Virus record (IMG/VR): IMGVR_UViG_3300049617_000450
Coordinates: 1-24,027 of that record
Strand: one strand, 5' to 3'
Length of the DNA: 24,027 bases
Source: a virus
Shown here piece after piece: positions 23,049 through 24,027 of the stretch; position 1 is the first letter of the stretch; each line of letters begins with the position of its first letter. Position numbers and translations under genes: made by a program. A model generated the notes under the pieces. That model was not told the DNA's origin. It did not search any database and worked only from the letters and a program-made list of their open reading frames with translations.

Positions 23049-23498
23049 ATGACCCCTCGCGGCATTCGCAACAACAATCCCGGCAATCTTCGGCCCGGCC
23101 CGGACCCCTGGCTCGGCCAGGCGGCCGAACAGACGGACGCGGACTTCCTCGTGTTCCGGGCGCCGGAATATGGACTTCGCGCCCTGGCCAAGACCTTGTT
23201 GAGCTATCAGCACGCTCACGGGCTGAAGACGATCGCGGCCATTATCAACAGGTTCGCGCCGCCGTCCGAGAACGACACGGCGGCCTATGTCGCCAGCGTC
23301 GCCCGCGCCTGCGCCGTTGCGCCGGACGCGCCGATCGATCTGCGCGACGCCGCATGCCTCAGCGACCTCATCCGAGCCATCGTCCGCCGCGAGAACGGCG
23401 TCATGCCCTACTCGCCGGCCCTAATCGCGACAGCTCTGGCGCTCGCGGGGATCGGTCCGGACTGCGGGCCTTCCGCGGCGGCGGCGAAGGCGGCTTGA
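23049..23498 (+). CDS. Endolysin / lysozyme-like protein (structural protein P5-type)
   Basis: A 149-residue protein with the family signature RGIRNNNPGNLR at 4-15, followed by FLVFRAPEYGLRALAKTLLS and GLKTIAAIINRFAPPSEN. This group, often labelled structural protein P5 in phage annotations, is predicted to be lysozyme-like and to cleave peptidoglycan for lysis or entry. There is no signal peptide, so release would need the upstream holin-like protein. ATG 23049 follows AGAGG at 23038-23042; the frame upstream lacks family similarity. The Ala-rich C-terminus (CGPSAAAAKAA) is probably disordered. I did not verify catalytic residues. Confidence 0.75.
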   Translation: MTPRGIRNNNPGNLRPGPDPWLGQAAEQTDADFLVFRAPEYGLRALAKTLLSYQHAHGLKTIAAIINRFAPPSENDTAAYVASVARACAVAPDAPIDLRDAACLSDLIRAIVRRENGVMPYSPALIATALALAGIGPDCGPSAAAAKAA

Positions 23499-23515
23499 GC
23501 CGCCAGGCGCGACCG

Positions 23516-23547
23516 CGGCGAAGCTCGGCTCGCTTGTCGCTTCGCCG
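23516..23547 (+). terminator. Stem-loop after endolysin-type gene
   Basis: CGGCGAAGC at 23516-23524 is perfectly inverted as GCTTCGCCG at 23539-23547 with a 14-base loop. A second perfect hairpin, GGCCGG/CCGGCC, lies at 23577-23592. Neither is followed by a T-run. They may end or modulate transcription before the last gene. Confidence 0.35.
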
Positions 23548-23613
23548 GGCGATCGAACCCCCCGACACCATAAACTGGCCGGGTCACCGGCCCCCTCCAG
23601 AGGAGATCCTCAC

Positions 23614-24027
23614 ATGTCCGACATCACCCTGCTGTTCGAGGGTAAACTGACGCCCTTGGCCTTTATCGAAAAGGAGTGGGCCAACGCCTCCGCCCTCGTC
23701 GACAAGCTCCCGACCGAAGCGCGGCCGCTCGCCCAGACCCTGCTCGCCGACGCCGGGGCCGCGCTCAGCGCAGCCGAGAGCTGGGCGGGCACGGCCGCCG
23801 CGGCCTACCTGGCCGCCCATGGGAGCACGCTTCAGAGCGAAATTCTGAACCTCTTGTCGGGCCTGGGGGCGGGCGGCTCTCCCTTTGCGGCGGCGACGCA
23901 GGACGTCCTGGCGGCGGCTTTGAAGCTGTTGCAGGCGCTGGTGGCCGACGCCGTGGTCGCCTTCCAGGCCGCGAACCCCTCGCCGCCCAGCTCGACGTCC
24001 AGCTCGACGTCCACTGGCGCAGCATGA
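23614..24027 (+). CDS. Ala-rich protein of unknown function
   Basis: A 137-residue protein starting MSDITLLFEGKLTPLAFIEK, with AGAGGAGATC just upstream as ribosome-binding site. It is helical and Ala/Leu-rich (LLADAGAALSAAESWAGTAA and AAALKLLQALVADAVVAF) and ends in a Ser/Thr/Pro tail (SPPSSTSSSTSTGAA). No transmembrane helix or known domain is evident. The window ends at its stop codon. The position after the lysis genes suggests a late phage product. Confidence 0.6.
   Translation: MSDITLLFEGKLTPLAFIEKEWANASALVDKLPTEARPLAQTLLADAGAALSAAESWAGTAAAAYLAAHGSTLQSEILNLLSGLGAGGSPFAAATQDVLAAALKLLQALVADAVVAFQAANPSPPSSTSSSTSTGAA

Noticed and set aside
1-24027. Integrase, attachment sites, tRNA genes or insertion sequences
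   Set aside because: None of the proteins shows recombinase or transposase motifs and no tRNA-like cloverleaf or terminal repeats were noticed by eye; a tRNA scan was not possible.

Overview
This window is the structural, host-recognition and lysis half of a tailed-phage genome or prophage. It has a P22-like (podovirus) head and tail plan and most likely infects a GC-rich alphaproteobacterium. The evidence is the gene order: small terminase, large terminase, P22-type portal, scaffold, P22-type coat, gp4-like tail accessory factor, gp10-like hub, ejection proteins, tailspike, lysis genes. High GC content and long antisense shadow frames support the host guess, but the species is not determined. 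No integrase, repressor, replication gene, tRNA, CRISPR array or insertion sequence was seen, so lysogeny is not shown here.

Layout. Positions 1-3816 hold DNA packaging, with a fibre-like gene and two small basic proteins inserted between the terminase subunits. Positions 3877-4515 hold an unknown protein whose core is paralogous to the N-terminal region of the large protein at 15237-17546. Positions 4516-4798 are non-coding and contain an AT-rich palindrome. Positions 4799-10526 hold portal, a small unknown, scaffold, coat, a small acidic protein and the tail accessory factor. Positions 10576-11040 hold one minus-strand gene, a CDI-immunity-like (CdiI_2) protein. Positions 11151-15056 hold the tail hub, a collar-domain fibre, a 2-oxoglutarate hydroxylase, a GNAT acetyltransferase and an injection protein. 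Positions 15237-17977 hold a 769-residue ejection-type protein with a C-terminal nuclease-like toxin domain, overlapped by a TPR immunity-type gene. Positions 18082-21126 hold a tailspike adaptor with a signal-peptide-like start, then a pectate-lyase-fold tailspike split by a -1 frameshift. Positions 21136-22263 hold an O-acyltransferase. Positions 22331-24027 hold two small membrane proteins, an endolysin-type protein and an Ala-rich unknown.

The most interesting system is the apparent polymorphic toxin and immunity pair built into the virion/ejection module. It comes with a stand-alone paralog of the toxin carrier's N-terminal domain and an antisense orphan CDI-type immunity gene. A second theme is surface warfare: a tailspike with a swapped AT-rich receptor-binding half sits beside a membrane O-acyltransferase of the same composition, as expected for a serotype or receptor cassette moving between phages.
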